Shown piece by piece: positions 8,425-16,512 of a stretch of 42,736 bases of DNA; position 1 is the stretch's first letter, and every line of letters starts with the position of its first letter. The stretch spans positions 1-42,736 of the forward strand of contig JACKHH010000027.1 of NCBI GenBank assembly GCA_020639095.1, read 5' to 3'. A program made the translations under genes and the position numbers. The stretch comes from Phycisphaerales bacterium (GTDB lineage Bacteria; Planctomycetota; Phycisphaerae; UBA1845). Below the pieces are notes generated by a model, which had not been told where the DNA came from, searched no databases, and saw only the letters and a list, made by a program, of their open reading frames with translations.

Positions 8425-10224
8425 ATGACCAACAGCTTTCGCGAATTCTCGCTGCGACCTTTTGGCCCGCGATCGGGTGCTGTCACAGTCGGTGTGCTGA
8501 TTGCGGCATTGGGGGCGACGGGTTGTTCCGACGCGCAGCGGGGCGATTGGGCGGTTAATGGCCGTCACGAAATGGTGGCAGCCGATCATGCGCTGGCATC
8601 GCGCGCGGGACTCGACGTGCTCCGCGCCGGTGGGAACGCGGTGGATGCCGCGATCGCCGTGTCGCTTACGCTCGCGGTGGTACGTCCGGAGAGCACGGGG
8701 CTTGGTGGCGGTGGGTTCATGATCGTGCGACAGGCGGATGGCACCGTGACCGCGCTCGACTATCGTGAACGTGCGCCGGGCGCTGCCGATGCCGCGATGT
8801 ATACGCGCGCGGTTGCAGCCCATCCCGAGCGCGCTCCTCCGAGTGTGCTGGGGCATCTTGCGGTCGCCACGCCCGGGCAACTCGCGGGCCTCGCGGAAGC
8901 GCACAAACGCTGGGGCACGCAGACTTGGCCCGTGCTTACGGAGGCTGCGCGGCAATGCGCGGAGCGCGGTTTCCGCGTCGACGAACATTACGCCGAAGCC
9001 ACCGCGGACGTTCTCAAGCGCTACAACGAGCATCCGGAACTGCGCACGAGCTGCCCGTATGTTTATGACGTGCACCTGCGGAACGGGCGGTTGCGCAAAC
9101 CCGGTGATCGCCTGCGCCAACCCGGAATGGCGGAGCTGATGCAGGCCATCGCGGAGTCGGGTCCGGACGCAGTGCGACGCGGGATCTTCGCGGACGCGCT
9201 CGCTGAGACGATGTCTGCGCACGGTGGCATCGTGACCGCTCGTGACGTTGCGGAGTACCAAGTCACGCAGCGCGAAGCGCTTCGTGGAACCTATCGCGAC
9301 TACGACGTTATTACGATGCCACCACCGTCATCGGGCGGGGTGTGCGTGTTGGAGACGCTGAACATCCTCGAAGCCGTCAGGCAGCGCGCGGGCGTGGGCG
9401 CGCTCGCGGAGGCGACGGCGTACAAGCACTATTTGATTGAAGCGATGAAGCACGCGTTTGCCGATCGATCGCGCTGGCTGGGCGATGCTGATTTTACCAA
9501 TGTTCCGGTGGAGTTGTTGACGTCGAAGGTGTACGCCGCAGCCCTGGCTGAGGGCATCGACGGGTCGAGCGTTTCGCCGATCGAGACGTACGGCGCGGTT
9601 TCGATCCCGACGGATGCGGGCACGAGTCATTTCTGCGTGGCTGATCGCTGGGGCAACGTCGTGGTGAGCACGGAGACGATCAACGGCTACTTCGGTTCGC
9701 TGGCTGCCATCGATCGGTGGGGCGTGATTCTCAATAATGAGATGGACGACTTCACCGCACTGCCGGACGAAGCCAACCTTTACGGCCTGCGTCAGTCGCA
9801 GCGTAACGCAGTCGAACCGTACAAACGTCCGCTGTCGAGCATGTCGCCAACGATCGTGGTGCGCGACGATAAGCCCGTGCTCCTGCTCGGCGGTTCCGGT
9901 GGCCCGCGAATAATTTCTGCCGTGCTGAATGTTATGCTTGGGGTGCTGGATCGCGGGATGTCGCTGCGCGAAGCCATGGTCGCGCCGCGCGTGCATCACC
10001 AATGGCAGCCGGACGAGGTGTACTTTGATCGCACGCCCTCGGTTGGCATGCTGCGCGGTTTGGAGCAGCGCGGTCACCACGTTTCGGAGAAGCGCAAGAA
10101 AGGCATGGTGCAATCTATCCAAATTATGTCCATCAAAGGGCCCACTAGGGTCTGCCGAAAAGGGGAGCGAACATTAATCGGGGCCAGCGACCCTGGGAAA
10201 GGCGGAAAGCCTGCTGGCTACTGA
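8425..10224 (+). CDS. ggt: Gamma-glutamyltransferase, lipoprotein form
   Basis: 599 residues, usual size. It transfers or hydrolyses gamma-glutamyl groups of glutathione and related peptides outside the cytoplasm. N-terminus has a hydrophobic segment ending ALGATGC (Cys ~34), a plausible lipobox. Large-subunit motifs HEMVAADHALASRAG, GGNAVDAAIA and GLGGGGFM are present. The autocleavage site is GTSHF with Thr400 as the predicted nucleophile (family pattern T-T/S-H). Small-subunit motifs SSMSPTIV and LLGGSGGPRI (oxyanion glycines) are intact, so it should be active. The last ~25 residues (after RKKGMVQSIQIM) are basic and may be family-atypical. A monocistronic gene with no obvious promoter. 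Confidence 0.95.
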   Translation: MTNSFREFSLRPFGPRSGAVTVGVLIAALGATGCSDAQRGDWAVNGRHEMVAADHALASRAGLDVLRAGGNAVDAAIAVSLTLAVVRPESTGLGGGGFMIVRQADGTVTALDYRERAPGAADAAMYTRAVAAHPERAPPSVLGHLAVATPGQLAGLAEAHKRWGTQTWPVLTEAARQCAERGFRVDEHYAEATADVLKRYNEHPELRTSCPYVYDVHLRNGRLRKPGDRLRQPGMAELMQAIAESGPDAVRRGIFADALAETMSAHGGIVTARDVAEYQVTQREALRGTYRDYDVITMPPPSSGGVCVLETLNILEAVRQRAGVGALAEATAYKHYLIEAMKHAFADRSRWLGDADFTNVPVELLTSKVYAAALAEGIDGSSVSPIETYGAVSIPTDAGTSHFCVADRWGNVVVSTETINGYFGSLAAIDRWGVILNNEMDDFTALPDEANLYGLRQSQRNAVEPYKRPLSSMSPTIVVRDDKPVLLLGGSGGPRIISAVLNVMLGVLDRGMSLREAMVAPRVHHQWQPDEVYFDRTPSVGMLRGLEQRGHHVSEKRKKGMVQSIQIMSIKGPTRVCRKGERTLIGASDPGKGGKPAGY

Positions 10225-10386
10225 GGTTAGTACTAGACTTTTTCGTAGGCGATCCCTAAACTCATGGTGGAACCGACGTTCAGATCTTTTGCGTTTTGGT
10301 CGAGAGCAAATAAAGAGCCTTTTAGTAGTACCCCGGGCGCTCCCATTTTGCGGTAATCTCCGCGGCGTCCGGAGAGGCACATCATT

Positions 10387-11313
10387 ATGGCCACGTCGAC
10401 CAGCCAGTTAGATGGGCAGCGACCCCCGCGGCTCCCGAAGAGCGCGCCGAAGGTTTCGCTCACGATTGTGGGCGGGCCGGGGAAGGGGCACGTTGTCGAC
10501 CTGACACGCTGTGTCACGCTTATCGGCTCGCGACATGGCTGCAAGTTGCAACTGCGTTCTCCCGAAGTGTCTGCCGTCCATTGTGCGATCGTGAACACGG
10601 GCGAAGAAGTGTTCGTTCGCGACCTGGCGTCGAGCAATGGCACCTATCTGAACGACCTGCCCGCGGTACTTGAGAAGCTCGATGACGGCGACACGATTCG
10701 CGTGGCAGATTGGGAGCTGCGCGTGAAGGTGACCGCGTACACACTCGACACGCTCAGCGACTTGCCGCACGTTTCACTGGAACCGGAACCGACCGCGTTC
10801 GGTGTCGAATTGAACGGCAGCGGTAAGCTCGTGCGGATGAAGCGGCCAATCGGTGTCGTCGGTCGCCGCGACTCTTGCGACATCGTGATCAAGGACAAGC
10901 AGGTCTCGCGCGTGCACATGTTGCTGTTCACCTACGCGGGGCAGCCCGTGTTCTGCGACATGCTCAGCAACAACGGCGTGACGCTCGAAGGCCACCGACT
11001 TGGGTTCGGCGTGCTGCATTCGGGCGATGCTTTGACGCTTGGACAGCTTGCCATCCGCATGATTCTCCCGGGCGTTGGTCGCAGGCCCGCGGCAGCTGAG
11101 GCGAGCAACATGCGTTCTGTGAGTGGTAGCGTCAGCGGCAACACGGATACTTCCACGGGCAGCGGTTCGCGGACACAGGCGCCGGTCGGTGGAAACTCCG
11201 AATCCGATCACCCCGATGCGCTGGGCGGGACGCGCGACGGCACCATCGTTCCGTTCGATGACGAACTCGGCGACCGCATCGACATCCGAGCGGCTGAGAT
11301 CGAAGGCCGGTAG
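10387..11313 (+). CDS. Double-FHA-domain protein
   Basis: 308 residues with two forkhead-associated domains, which normally bind phosphothreonine peptides. FHA1 spans ~residues 22-110 (TLIGSRHGCKLQL, VSAVHC, SSNGTYLN); FHA2 spans ~residues 138-225 (GVVGRRDSCDIVI, VSRVHM, SNNGVTLEG). FHA2 has the canonical Arg, Ser-Arg-x-His and Asn residues. FHA1 has Ser in place of the first conserved Arg and Ala in place of the second, so ligand binding there is doubtful. A low-complexity Ser/Gly/Thr linker and acidic C-terminus follow. Start is supported by GGAGAGG upstream. No kinase gene lies in the window. Confidence 0.9.
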   Translation: MATSTSQLDGQRPPRLPKSAPKVSLTIVGGPGKGHVVDLTRCVTLIGSRHGCKLQLRSPEVSAVHCAIVNTGEEVFVRDLASSNGTYLNDLPAVLEKLDDGDTIRVADWELRVKVTAYTLDTLSDLPHVSLEPEPTAFGVELNGSGKLVRMKRPIGVVGRRDSCDIVIKDKQVSRVHMLLFTYAGQPVFCDMLSNNGVTLEGHRLGFGVLHSGDALTLGQLAIRMILPGVGRRPAAAEASNMRSVSGSVSGNTDTSTGSGSRTQAPVGGNSESDHPDALGGTRDGTIVPFDDELGDRIDIRAAEIEGR

Positions 11314-11381
11314 GCACCTTCCCCACCTTTCAGTAATTCCTCCGACATTCCGTTGTTCGCAATTGCCGACGTGCGGTGCGC

Positions 11382-11579
11382 TCAGCGGTACGACGTGTCG
11401 TGGCCGGCGCGCTGGAGTTCGTCCAGCGAGACCGCCGGTTTGCCTTGCTTGTGGCAGTCGAGGCAGACCCAGTAGGCCAGCCCGTCCTCGTCGAACGCGG
11501 CAGTATCCCAGTAGACGCTGTCGTGCGGGATGTGGACTTGGAACGTAGATCCGCAATGCGGGCAACGGCAAAGGTTCAC
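11382..11579 (-). CDS. Small zinc-ribbon protein (65 residues)
   Basis: GTG start at 11579 chosen because a perfect AGGAGG lies six bases upstream (11586-11591, minus strand); the longer frame to 11681 has no such support. Sequence begins MNLCRCPHCGSTF and has CLDCHKQGKP about 30 residues on: two CxxC pairs that would bind one zinc. Cytoplasmic, function unknown. It shares a divergent intergenic region with hutH, so both could be controlled from there, but no regulatory role is shown. Confidence 0.7.
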   Translation of the reverse strand: MNLCRCPHCGSTFQVHIPHDSVYWDTAAFDEDGLAYWVCLDCHKQGKPAVSLDELQRAGHDTSYR

Positions 11580-11737
11580 GGCACACCTCCTTTGCTTTTC
11601 TGGGCGCGAATTGCGCTTGCGGTTTCCCTTGAACAGATCATTCAGCACGACCCGCCGCCTGTGATATTCGCGACGGGTCACACGCGTTACGCTCTTCGTT
11701 TATTATACACCGTGACGGGTTCGCGGGCGACGCGAAG

Positions 11738-11746
11738 TGCTATGAT
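11738..11746 (+). promoter_or_regulatory. Extended -10 promoter candidate for the hut operon
   Basis: TGCTATGAT matches the extended -10 consensus TGnTATAAT with one mismatch. Extended -10 promoters need little -35 sequence, and none is evident here. The predicted start point near 11753 leaves a ~36-base leader to the hutH ATG at 11789. This also argues against the TTG at 11750 as the hutH start. Confidence 0.4.
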
Positions 11747-11788
11747 GCGTTGGCTCGGGACGCAGCACATCAGTATATTGGACGGTTC

Positions 11789-13342
11789 ATGATGATAGCG
11801 AAATCGCAAGGCGGCGAAGCGTGGCAGGTGGTGTTGAACGGCGACCCGCTCACGCTCGACGGACTTCGGCAAATCTTCGACCGGCGGATTGACGTCGCGT
11901 TGACGGACGGTGTGTGGGCGCGCGTTACCGAAGCACGGCAGCGCGTGGACGCGATCGCCACGGGCACGCGGGCGGTGTACGGTGTCAATACGGGCTTCGG
12001 TCATCTCTGTCGCAAGCGCATCGAACCCGATGCGCTCACGCAATTGCAGGATAACCTCATCCTTTCGCACGCGGTGGGTGTCGGGCCAGCCGTCCCCGAC
12101 GAACTGGTGCGCTTGATGCTGCTGCTGAAGATCTGCTCGCTCACGCACGGGTTCAGCGGGATCAGCGAGCCGGTATTGCGCGGACTCATGGCGTTGCTCA
12201 AGCACGATCTCTTGCCGCACATTCCCCAGCAGGGTTCGCTGGGCGCGAGCGGTGACCTCGCGCCGCTGGCGCACATGGTGCTGCCGCTGATCGGGCACGG
12301 TACGGTGCGACTCGACGGGGTTGAGATGGCGGCGGCTGACGCGCTGGCGAAGTTTGACGTCGCCCAGGTAAAGCTTCAGCCGAAGGACGGGGTGGCGCTG
12401 ATCAATGGCACGCAGTTCATGGCGGCGTACGCGGTTGGGTTGATTCTGCGCGCGCGGCACTTGCTCAAGCACGCCGACATCGTCGCGAGCATTTCGCTCG
12501 AAGGTTTGCAGGGGAGCTTGGCGCCGTTCGCGGAGAAGCTGCACGCGCTGCGGCCTCATCGTGGCGCGATCGAGACCGCGAGCAACGTGCGGCGATTGAT
12601 GGATGGCAGCAAGATTCTCGAATCGCACGCGAATTGCGAAAAGGTACAGGACCCGTATTCGCTGCGCTGCGTGCCGCAGGTGCACGGGGCTGTTCGGCAG
12701 GCGGTGCATCATGCAGCCGACGTCGTCGAGACGGAGATCAACTCTGTCACCGACAACCCGATCATCTTCGAAGACGGTTCGACGATCAGCGGTGGGTTGT
12801 TTCACGGCGAACCGCTCGCGATCATGCTTGATTACCTGGCGATCGCTCTCGCGGAACTCGCGAGCATTTCGGAGCGGCGAACGTATCTGCTGCTTTCCGG
12901 GCATGATGGTTTGCCCGAATTGCTCATGAAGGAGACGGGTTTAAACAGTGGGTTCATGTTGCCGCAGTACACCGCGGCTGCCTTGGTGAGCGAGAACAAG
13001 GTGCTGTGTTCGCCGGCCAGTGTGGATTCGATTCCGACGTCGCTGGGGCAGGAGGACCACGTGAGCATGGGGGCGACGGCGGCCACCAAGGCGTGGCGCG
13101 TGCTGGACAACGTCGAGACGGTGCTGGCGATTGAGGAGATGTGCGCGGCGCAGGCGCTGGACTATCGCGCGCCGATCGAACCGGGCCGCGGCGTGAAGAT
13201 CGCGCACGAAGTCATTCGCAGCCGGATCGCCCACGCTGAAGCCGATCGCCTCTTCGGATACGACATCAACGTTTCGCTGCAAACCCTGCGCGAACACGCA
13301 GTGGTAAACGCAGTCGAAGCCGAGTTGGGAGAACTGCAATGA
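11789..13342 (+). CDS. hutH: Histidine ammonia-lyase
   Basis: 517 residues from ATG 11789. Deaminates L-histidine to trans-urocanate, the first step of histidine degradation. The MIO prosthetic group forms from Ala-Ser-Gly within GASGDLAPLAH (Ser ~154). Other family motifs are present: YGVNTGFGHL, NGTQFM, SVTDNPIIF, QEDHVSMG. First gene of the hut operon; its stop overlaps the hutU start (ATGA), a sign of translational coupling. The start was set by the extended -10 promoter position and by family length (~505-515 residues). Confidence 0.97.
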   Translation: MMIAKSQGGEAWQVVLNGDPLTLDGLRQIFDRRIDVALTDGVWARVTEARQRVDAIATGTRAVYGVNTGFGHLCRKRIEPDALTQLQDNLILSHAVGVGPAVPDELVRLMLLLKICSLTHGFSGISEPVLRGLMALLKHDLLPHIPQQGSLGASGDLAPLAHMVLPLIGHGTVRLDGVEMAAADALAKFDVAQVKLQPKDGVALINGTQFMAAYAVGLILRARHLLKHADIVASISLEGLQGSLAPFAEKLHALRPHRGAIETASNVRRLMDGSKILESHANCEKVQDPYSLRCVPQVHGAVRQAVHHAADVVETEINSVTDNPIIFEDGSTISGGLFHGEPLAIMLDYLAIALAELASISERRTYLLLSGHDGLPELLMKETGLNSGFMLPQYTAAALVSENKVLCSPASVDSIPTSLGQEDHVSMGATAATKAWRVLDNVETVLAIEEMCAAQALDYRAPIEPGRGVKIAHEVIRSRIAHAEADRLFGYDINVSLQTLREHAVVNAVEAELGELQ

Positions 13343-14997
13343 CGACATCGACGGGAGCGCGAACGGTGCATGCGCCGCGGGGGGGCGAGCTTTCTTGCAA
13401 GGGTTGGTTGCAGGAGGCTGCAATGCGGATGTTGATGAACAACCTCGATCCCGAGGTTGCGGAGAAGCCCGACGAGTTGGTCGTCTACGGCGGGACCGGG
13501 CGAGCCGCGCGGAGTTGGGCGGATTTCGATCGTATCGTCGCGGCACTCAAAGCCCTTGAAAACGACGAGACGCTGCTGGTGCAGTCGGGCCGGGCGGTTG
13601 GCGTGATCAAGACGCACGCGGACGCGCCGCGCGTGCTTATTGCGAATTCCCTATTGGTGCCGCACTGGGCGACGTGGGACGAGTTCCGCCGGTTGGAGGG
13701 GTTGGGGCTCACGATGTACGGGCAGATGACGGCTGGTAGCTGGATCTACATCGGTACGCAGGGGATTTTGCAGGGTACGTACGAGACGTTCGGTGCGTGT
13801 GCACGGCGACACTTCGGTGGATCGCTCGCGGGCCGGTTTGTGCTCACCGGCGGACTCGGAGGGATGGGCGGGGCCCAGCCGCTGGCGGCGACGATGAACG
13901 ACGGCGCGTGCCTCGTGGTCGAGGTGGATCAGAAACGCATCGAGAAGCGGATTCGTGATCGCTACCTCGACAAGTGGACGGCGAACCTTGATGAAGCGTT
14001 GGCGTGGATTGACGCGGCGCGAAAGTCCTGCGAGGGGTTGTCGGTTGGTTTGCTCGGCAATTGTGGTGACGTGATGCCGGAACTCGTCAAACGTGACGTG
14101 ATGCCGGACGTGCTCACGGATCAGACGTCGGCGCACGATGCGCTCGCGGGTTATGTGCCCAACGGGATGACTTACGAAGCAGCCCTTGCGTTGCGCGAGC
14201 GCGATCCGGACAAGTACGTGCGCGAGTCGATGCGCACGATGGGGGTACACGTGCAGGCGATGCTCGCGATGCAGCAGCGCGGGGTGATTGCGTTTGATTA
14301 TGGCAACAACATTCGCGGGCAGGCTGTGCAGGTTGGCGTTGAGAACGCGTTCGACATTCCCGGGTTTGTGCCCGAGTACATTCGCCCGCTCTTCTGCGAG
14401 GGGCAGGGGCCGTTTCGTTGGTGTGCCATCTCGGGCGATCCGGCTGACATCGCTCGAACCGATCGCGCGGTGCTCGAAACGTTTCCGGAGAATGAGCACC
14501 TGTGCCGTTGGATTCGCCTCGCGGGCGAACGCGTCGCGTTTCAGGGGTTACCTTGCCGCATCTGCTGGTTGGGATATGGCGAACGTGCGAAGATGGGATT
14601 GGTGTTTAACGAGCTTGTGCGCAGCGGTGAGGTTTCGGGTCCGATTGTGATCGGCAGGGATCATCTGGATTGCGGCAGCGTGGCATCGCCGAATCGCGAG
14701 ACGGAGGGGATGAAGGATGGTTCGGACGCGATCGCCGATTGGCCGATTCTCAACGCGCTGGTGAACACCGCGTGCGGCGCGAGTTGGGTAAGCGTGCACC
14801 ACGGCGGTGGCGTGGGCATAGGGTATAGTTTGCACGCGGGCCAGGTCATCGTCGCGGACGGCACCGAAGCCGCGGCTGCCAGACTGCAACGCGTGCTAAC
14901 GGCGGACCCCGCGACCGGGGTGATCCGACACGTGGACGCGGGCTACGAACGCGCGGAGGAGATCGCGAAGGAACGCGGTGTAGTGATTCCCAAGTAA
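13339..14997 (+). CDS. hutU: Urocanate hydratase
   Basis: 552 residues, typical length. Converts urocanate to 4-imidazolone-5-propionate using tightly bound NAD as an electrophile. Motifs: YGGTGRAARSW near the N-terminus, NAD-binding GGLGGMGGAQPLA (~residue 173), FDYGNNIRGQA, and QGLPCRICWLGYGER with the active-site Cys. The N-terminus is slightly extended (about 20 residues before the core). Coupled to hutH. After it the operon is interrupted by ~1.5 kb of REP units, a RAYT transposase and a nucleotidyltransferase module before hutI. Confidence 0.97.
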   Translation: MTTSTGARTVHAPRGGELSCKGWLQEAAMRMLMNNLDPEVAEKPDELVVYGGTGRAARSWADFDRIVAALKALENDETLLVQSGRAVGVIKTHADAPRVLIANSLLVPHWATWDEFRRLEGLGLTMYGQMTAGSWIYIGTQGILQGTYETFGACARRHFGGSLAGRFVLTGGLGGMGGAQPLAATMNDGACLVVEVDQKRIEKRIRDRYLDKWTANLDEALAWIDAARKSCEGLSVGLLGNCGDVMPELVKRDVMPDVLTDQTSAHDALAGYVPNGMTYEAALALRERDPDKYVRESMRTMGVHVQAMLAMQQRGVIAFDYGNNIRGQAVQVGVENAFDIPGFVPEYIRPLFCEGQGPFRWCAISGDPADIARTDRAVLETFPENEHLCRWIRLAGERVAFQGLPCRICWLGYGERAKMGLVFNELVRSGEVSGPIVIGRDHLDCGSVASPNRETEGMKDGSDAIADWPILNALVNTACGASWVSVHHGGGVGIGYSLHAGQVIVADGTEAAAARLQRVLTADPATGVIRHVDAGYERAEEIAKERGVVIPK

Positions 14998-15030
14998 GGT
15001 TCAGTATGTCTGTGGACTGTACGGAGGTGT

Positions 15031-15128
15031 CGCCCTTTCAGGGCTCAGGACTTCACTGAGGTTTGCCAACCAGGGGCTCGCGCCCCTTGCTGACTTGTTT
15101 CGCCCTTTGCAGGGCGAGGTGAATGGGG
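15031..15128 (+). repeat. REP unit, left copy
   Basis: Three hairpins in a row: GCCCT-TTC-AGGGC (15032-15044), AGGGGC-TCGC-GCCCCT (15072-15087), CGCCCT-TTGC-AGGGCG (15101-15116). The linker GAGGTTTGCCAACCAGGGGC is shared word for word with the right copy. Direct repeat of 15716-15808. Confidence 0.85.
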
Positions 15129-15145
15129 TGAGAACGCAGCATAGC

Positions 15146-15230
15146 TGGCCCTGGAAGGGCCACAGATTTTAGCCAGGGGTGTTAACCCCTGGTGGAAATG
15201 CCAAAGCGTGAACTGGAGCCCTGGAAGGGC
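15146..15230 (-). repeat. REP unit, inner inverted copy
   Basis: Hairpins TGGCCCT-GGA-AGGGCCA (15146-15162), CCAGGGGT-GTTA-ACCCCTGG (15173-15192) and GCCCT-GGA-AGGGC (15218-15230). On the minus strand the order, spacing and linkers (CCCTGGCTAAAAT and GGGCTCCAG) match the right unit (CCCTGGCTAAATT and GGGCTCCGG). Confidence 0.75.
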
Positions 15231-15265
15231 GACACATTCGATTGGGATTTGATAGAGGTGCGGTC

Positions 15266-15712
15266 ATGCCGCAATCATACACATGTTGCCACTATCACAT
15301 CGTGTTTTCGACGAAGGGGCGGGCTCGGCTCATCACGGACAATGTTCGTGATCGGCTCTATGCCTACATGGCTGGAATCGTTCACGGTCTTGATGGGCAA
15401 GTGTTGGGCATTGGCGGAACGGGTGACCATGTGCATTTGTTATTGCAAACTCACGTGTCGCGTGCCATCGCGGATGTGATGCGTGAGTTGAAGGCGTGTT
15501 CGTCGAAGTGGATGCATGAAGAAGTCAAGAATCTCGCGTTTGCCTGGCAACCTGGGTATGGTGCGTTCACCGTGAGCTATTCGAATGTCGAAGATGTGCG
15601 GCGGTATATTGCGAATCAGGAGGCGCATCATCGCAAGATGTCGTTCGATGAGGAACTGGAGCGTTTGTGTGCCCGGCACGGGATTGTGATGGACGTGCGG
15701 ACGTCGGTTTAG
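15266..15712 (+). CDS. REP-associated tyrosine transposase (RAYT, Y1/HUH superfamily)
   Basis: 148 residues, within the usual 145-170. Single-strand endonuclease of the IS200/IS605-like HUH group thought to move REP palindromes. Metal-binding motif GDHVHLLL gives His55 and His57; the catalytic Tyr is Tyr114 in VRRYIANQEAHH, with the RAYT-typical Q..HH after it. N-terminus YTCCHYHIVFSTKGRARLI is the family's first strand (cHyHvVfsTk). Start at ATG 15266 follows GAGGTG. The active site looks intact. The gene is bracketed by REP units, which is the known hallmark of RAYT genes. It has the same strand as hut genes. Confidence 0.92.
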   Translation: MPQSYTCCHYHIVFSTKGRARLITDNVRDRLYAYMAGIVHGLDGQVLGIGGTGDHVHLLLQTHVSRAIADVMRELKACSSKWMHEEVKNLAFAWQPGYGAFTVSYSNVEDVRRYIANQEAHHRKMSFDEELERLCARHGIVMDVRTSV

Positions 15713-15715
15713 TAC

Positions 15716-15808
15716 CGCCCTTTCAGGGCTCCGGATTCTATTGAGGTTTGCCAACCAGGGGCTTGCGCCCCTGGCTAAATTCTTTCGCCCTTTCAGGGCG
15801 AAATGGGG
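15716..15808 (+). repeat. REP unit, right copy
   Basis: Hairpins GCCCT-TTC-AGGGC (15717-15729), CCAGGGGC-TTGC-GCCCCTGG (15755-15774, perfect 8-base stem) and a 9-base stem TTTCGCCCT/AGGGCGAAA (15783-15803). Starts three bases after the RAYT stop codon. Direct repeat of the left copy. Confidence 0.85.
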
Positions 15809-15813
15809 ACGTG

Positions 15814-16062
15814 ATGCCGGCGAAACATCGTGACAACATATGGCGCTTTCACGCAAGTGAATCGGATGCGGCTGCTACCGATGCCTGGCAGGCGGCGATT
15901 GACTTTGGTGTCGACGTCAGCCTGTTGGAATACAACCTCACGCTCACGCCGGAACAACGGCTCATAAAGCACGAAGTCGCGCGTCGAAGGGTTGCGGCAT
16001 TTCGTCAAGCGGGAAAAGCTCACTATGGATTCGATCCTCGAACTCTTAATCCGTTTGCGTGA
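15814..16062 (+). CDS. Small protein partnered with nucleotidyltransferase (possible antitoxin-like partner)
   Basis: 82 residues from ATG 15814, preceded by GGGGA. The core reads VDVSLLEYNLTLTPEQRLIKHEVARRR, a predicted helical protein. I recall similar short proteins with a SLLExNLxLTPxxR pattern directly upstream of stand-alone nucleotidyltransferases, but do not know an assigned function. It overlaps the nucleotidyltransferase gene by 38 bases, so the two are translated together. An antitoxin or adaptor role is inferred only from gene order and size. The longer frame starting at 15748 would run across the right REP unit and is rejected. Confidence 0.65.
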   Translation: MPAKHRDNIWRFHASESDAAATDAWQAAIDFGVDVSLLEYNLTLTPEQRLIKHEVARRRVAAFRQAGKAHYGFDPRTLNPFA

Positions 16063-16510
16063 TGCCCAGGTTGAGTTTGTCGTGGTCGGCGGTCTTGCTG
16101 CAACGCTGCATGGCTCAGCCGTCGTGACTGAAGACGTGGACGTTTGCGCACCTTTAAGCGAGTCCAATCTGTCGCGAATCGTTGACGCCTTGCGCGATCT
16201 TAATCCTCGTCATCGAATGACGCCTGGAAAGGTTGCGTTGACTTTGGATGTGAAGAGTCTTGCCGGATTCAAGAACCTCTACCTGACAACAGATGAGGGT
16301 CAGCTTGACATCCTCTCCGAAATTTCCGGTGTGGGTGATGCTACTTCGGTTCGGGACAATTCGGTGGAAATGATGATACGCGGATGTGCCATACGGGTGC
16401 TTTCCATCGATTCGCTGATACGCGCGAAGAAGGCACTTGGGCGGCCCAAAGACATTCAAACGGCGATTGAACTTGAAGCTCTTCGTTCTCGGCTTGGTGG
16501 TGGCTCGTGA
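16025..16510 (+). CDS. MNT-type nucleotidyltransferase (AbiEii/MNT superfamily-like)
   Basis: 161 residues. Nucleotidyltransferase-fold signature VVVGGLAATLHGSAVVTEDVDVC: the GG followed by D37-V-D39 is the metal-binding pair, and GQLDIL carries the likely third Asp. The C-terminal RAKKALGRPKDIQTAIELEAL is a common end in this family. Members act as toxins or antitoxins by adding nucleotides to RNA or protein partners. ATG 16025 was chosen over an upstream start at 15992 because the signature then begins at the usual distance. Its stop lies two bases before the hutI ATG, so the module is packed into the hut operon. Confidence 0.75.
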   Translation: MDSILELLIRLRDAQVEFVVVGGLAATLHGSAVVTEDVDVCAPLSESNLSRIVDALRDLNPRHRMTPGKVALTLDVKSLAGFKNLYLTTDEGQLDILSEISGVGDATSVRDNSVEMMIRGCAIRVLSIDSLIRAKKALGRPKDIQTAIELEALRSRLGGGS

Positions 16511-16512
16511 CC

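Larger units (their letters stand above)
15031..15808 (+). mobile_element. RAYT locus: tyrosine transposase gene with three flanking REP units
   Basis: A non-autonomous-repeat/transposase arrangement. The RAYT gene (15266-15712) is flanked by REP units of ~85-98 bases, each made of three consecutive hairpins. Left unit 15031-15128 and right unit 15716-15808 are direct repeats. The inner unit 15146-15230 is a diverged inverted copy: its reverse complement aligns with the right unit along its whole length. The order is therefore > < gene >, as in the BIME/RAYT loci known from enterobacteria and pseudomonads. It sits between hutU and the nucleotidyltransferase module. Confidence 0.8.

Noticed and set aside
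10225..10386. Possible tRNA or small RNA between ggt and the FHA gene
   Set aside because: No cloverleaf arms, no T-loop pattern GTTCxANNC and no CCA end could be found.
11687..12904. 405-codon minus-strand open frame opposite hutH
   Set aside because: Arg/Gln/His-rich composition with no recognisable motif, and it lies against a fully conserved hutH. It results from GC-rich codon use on the other strand.
15031..15808. CRISPR-like array
   Set aside because: The repeats are three palindromic hairpin units in mixed orientation around a transposase gene, with no regular spacers and no cas genes.
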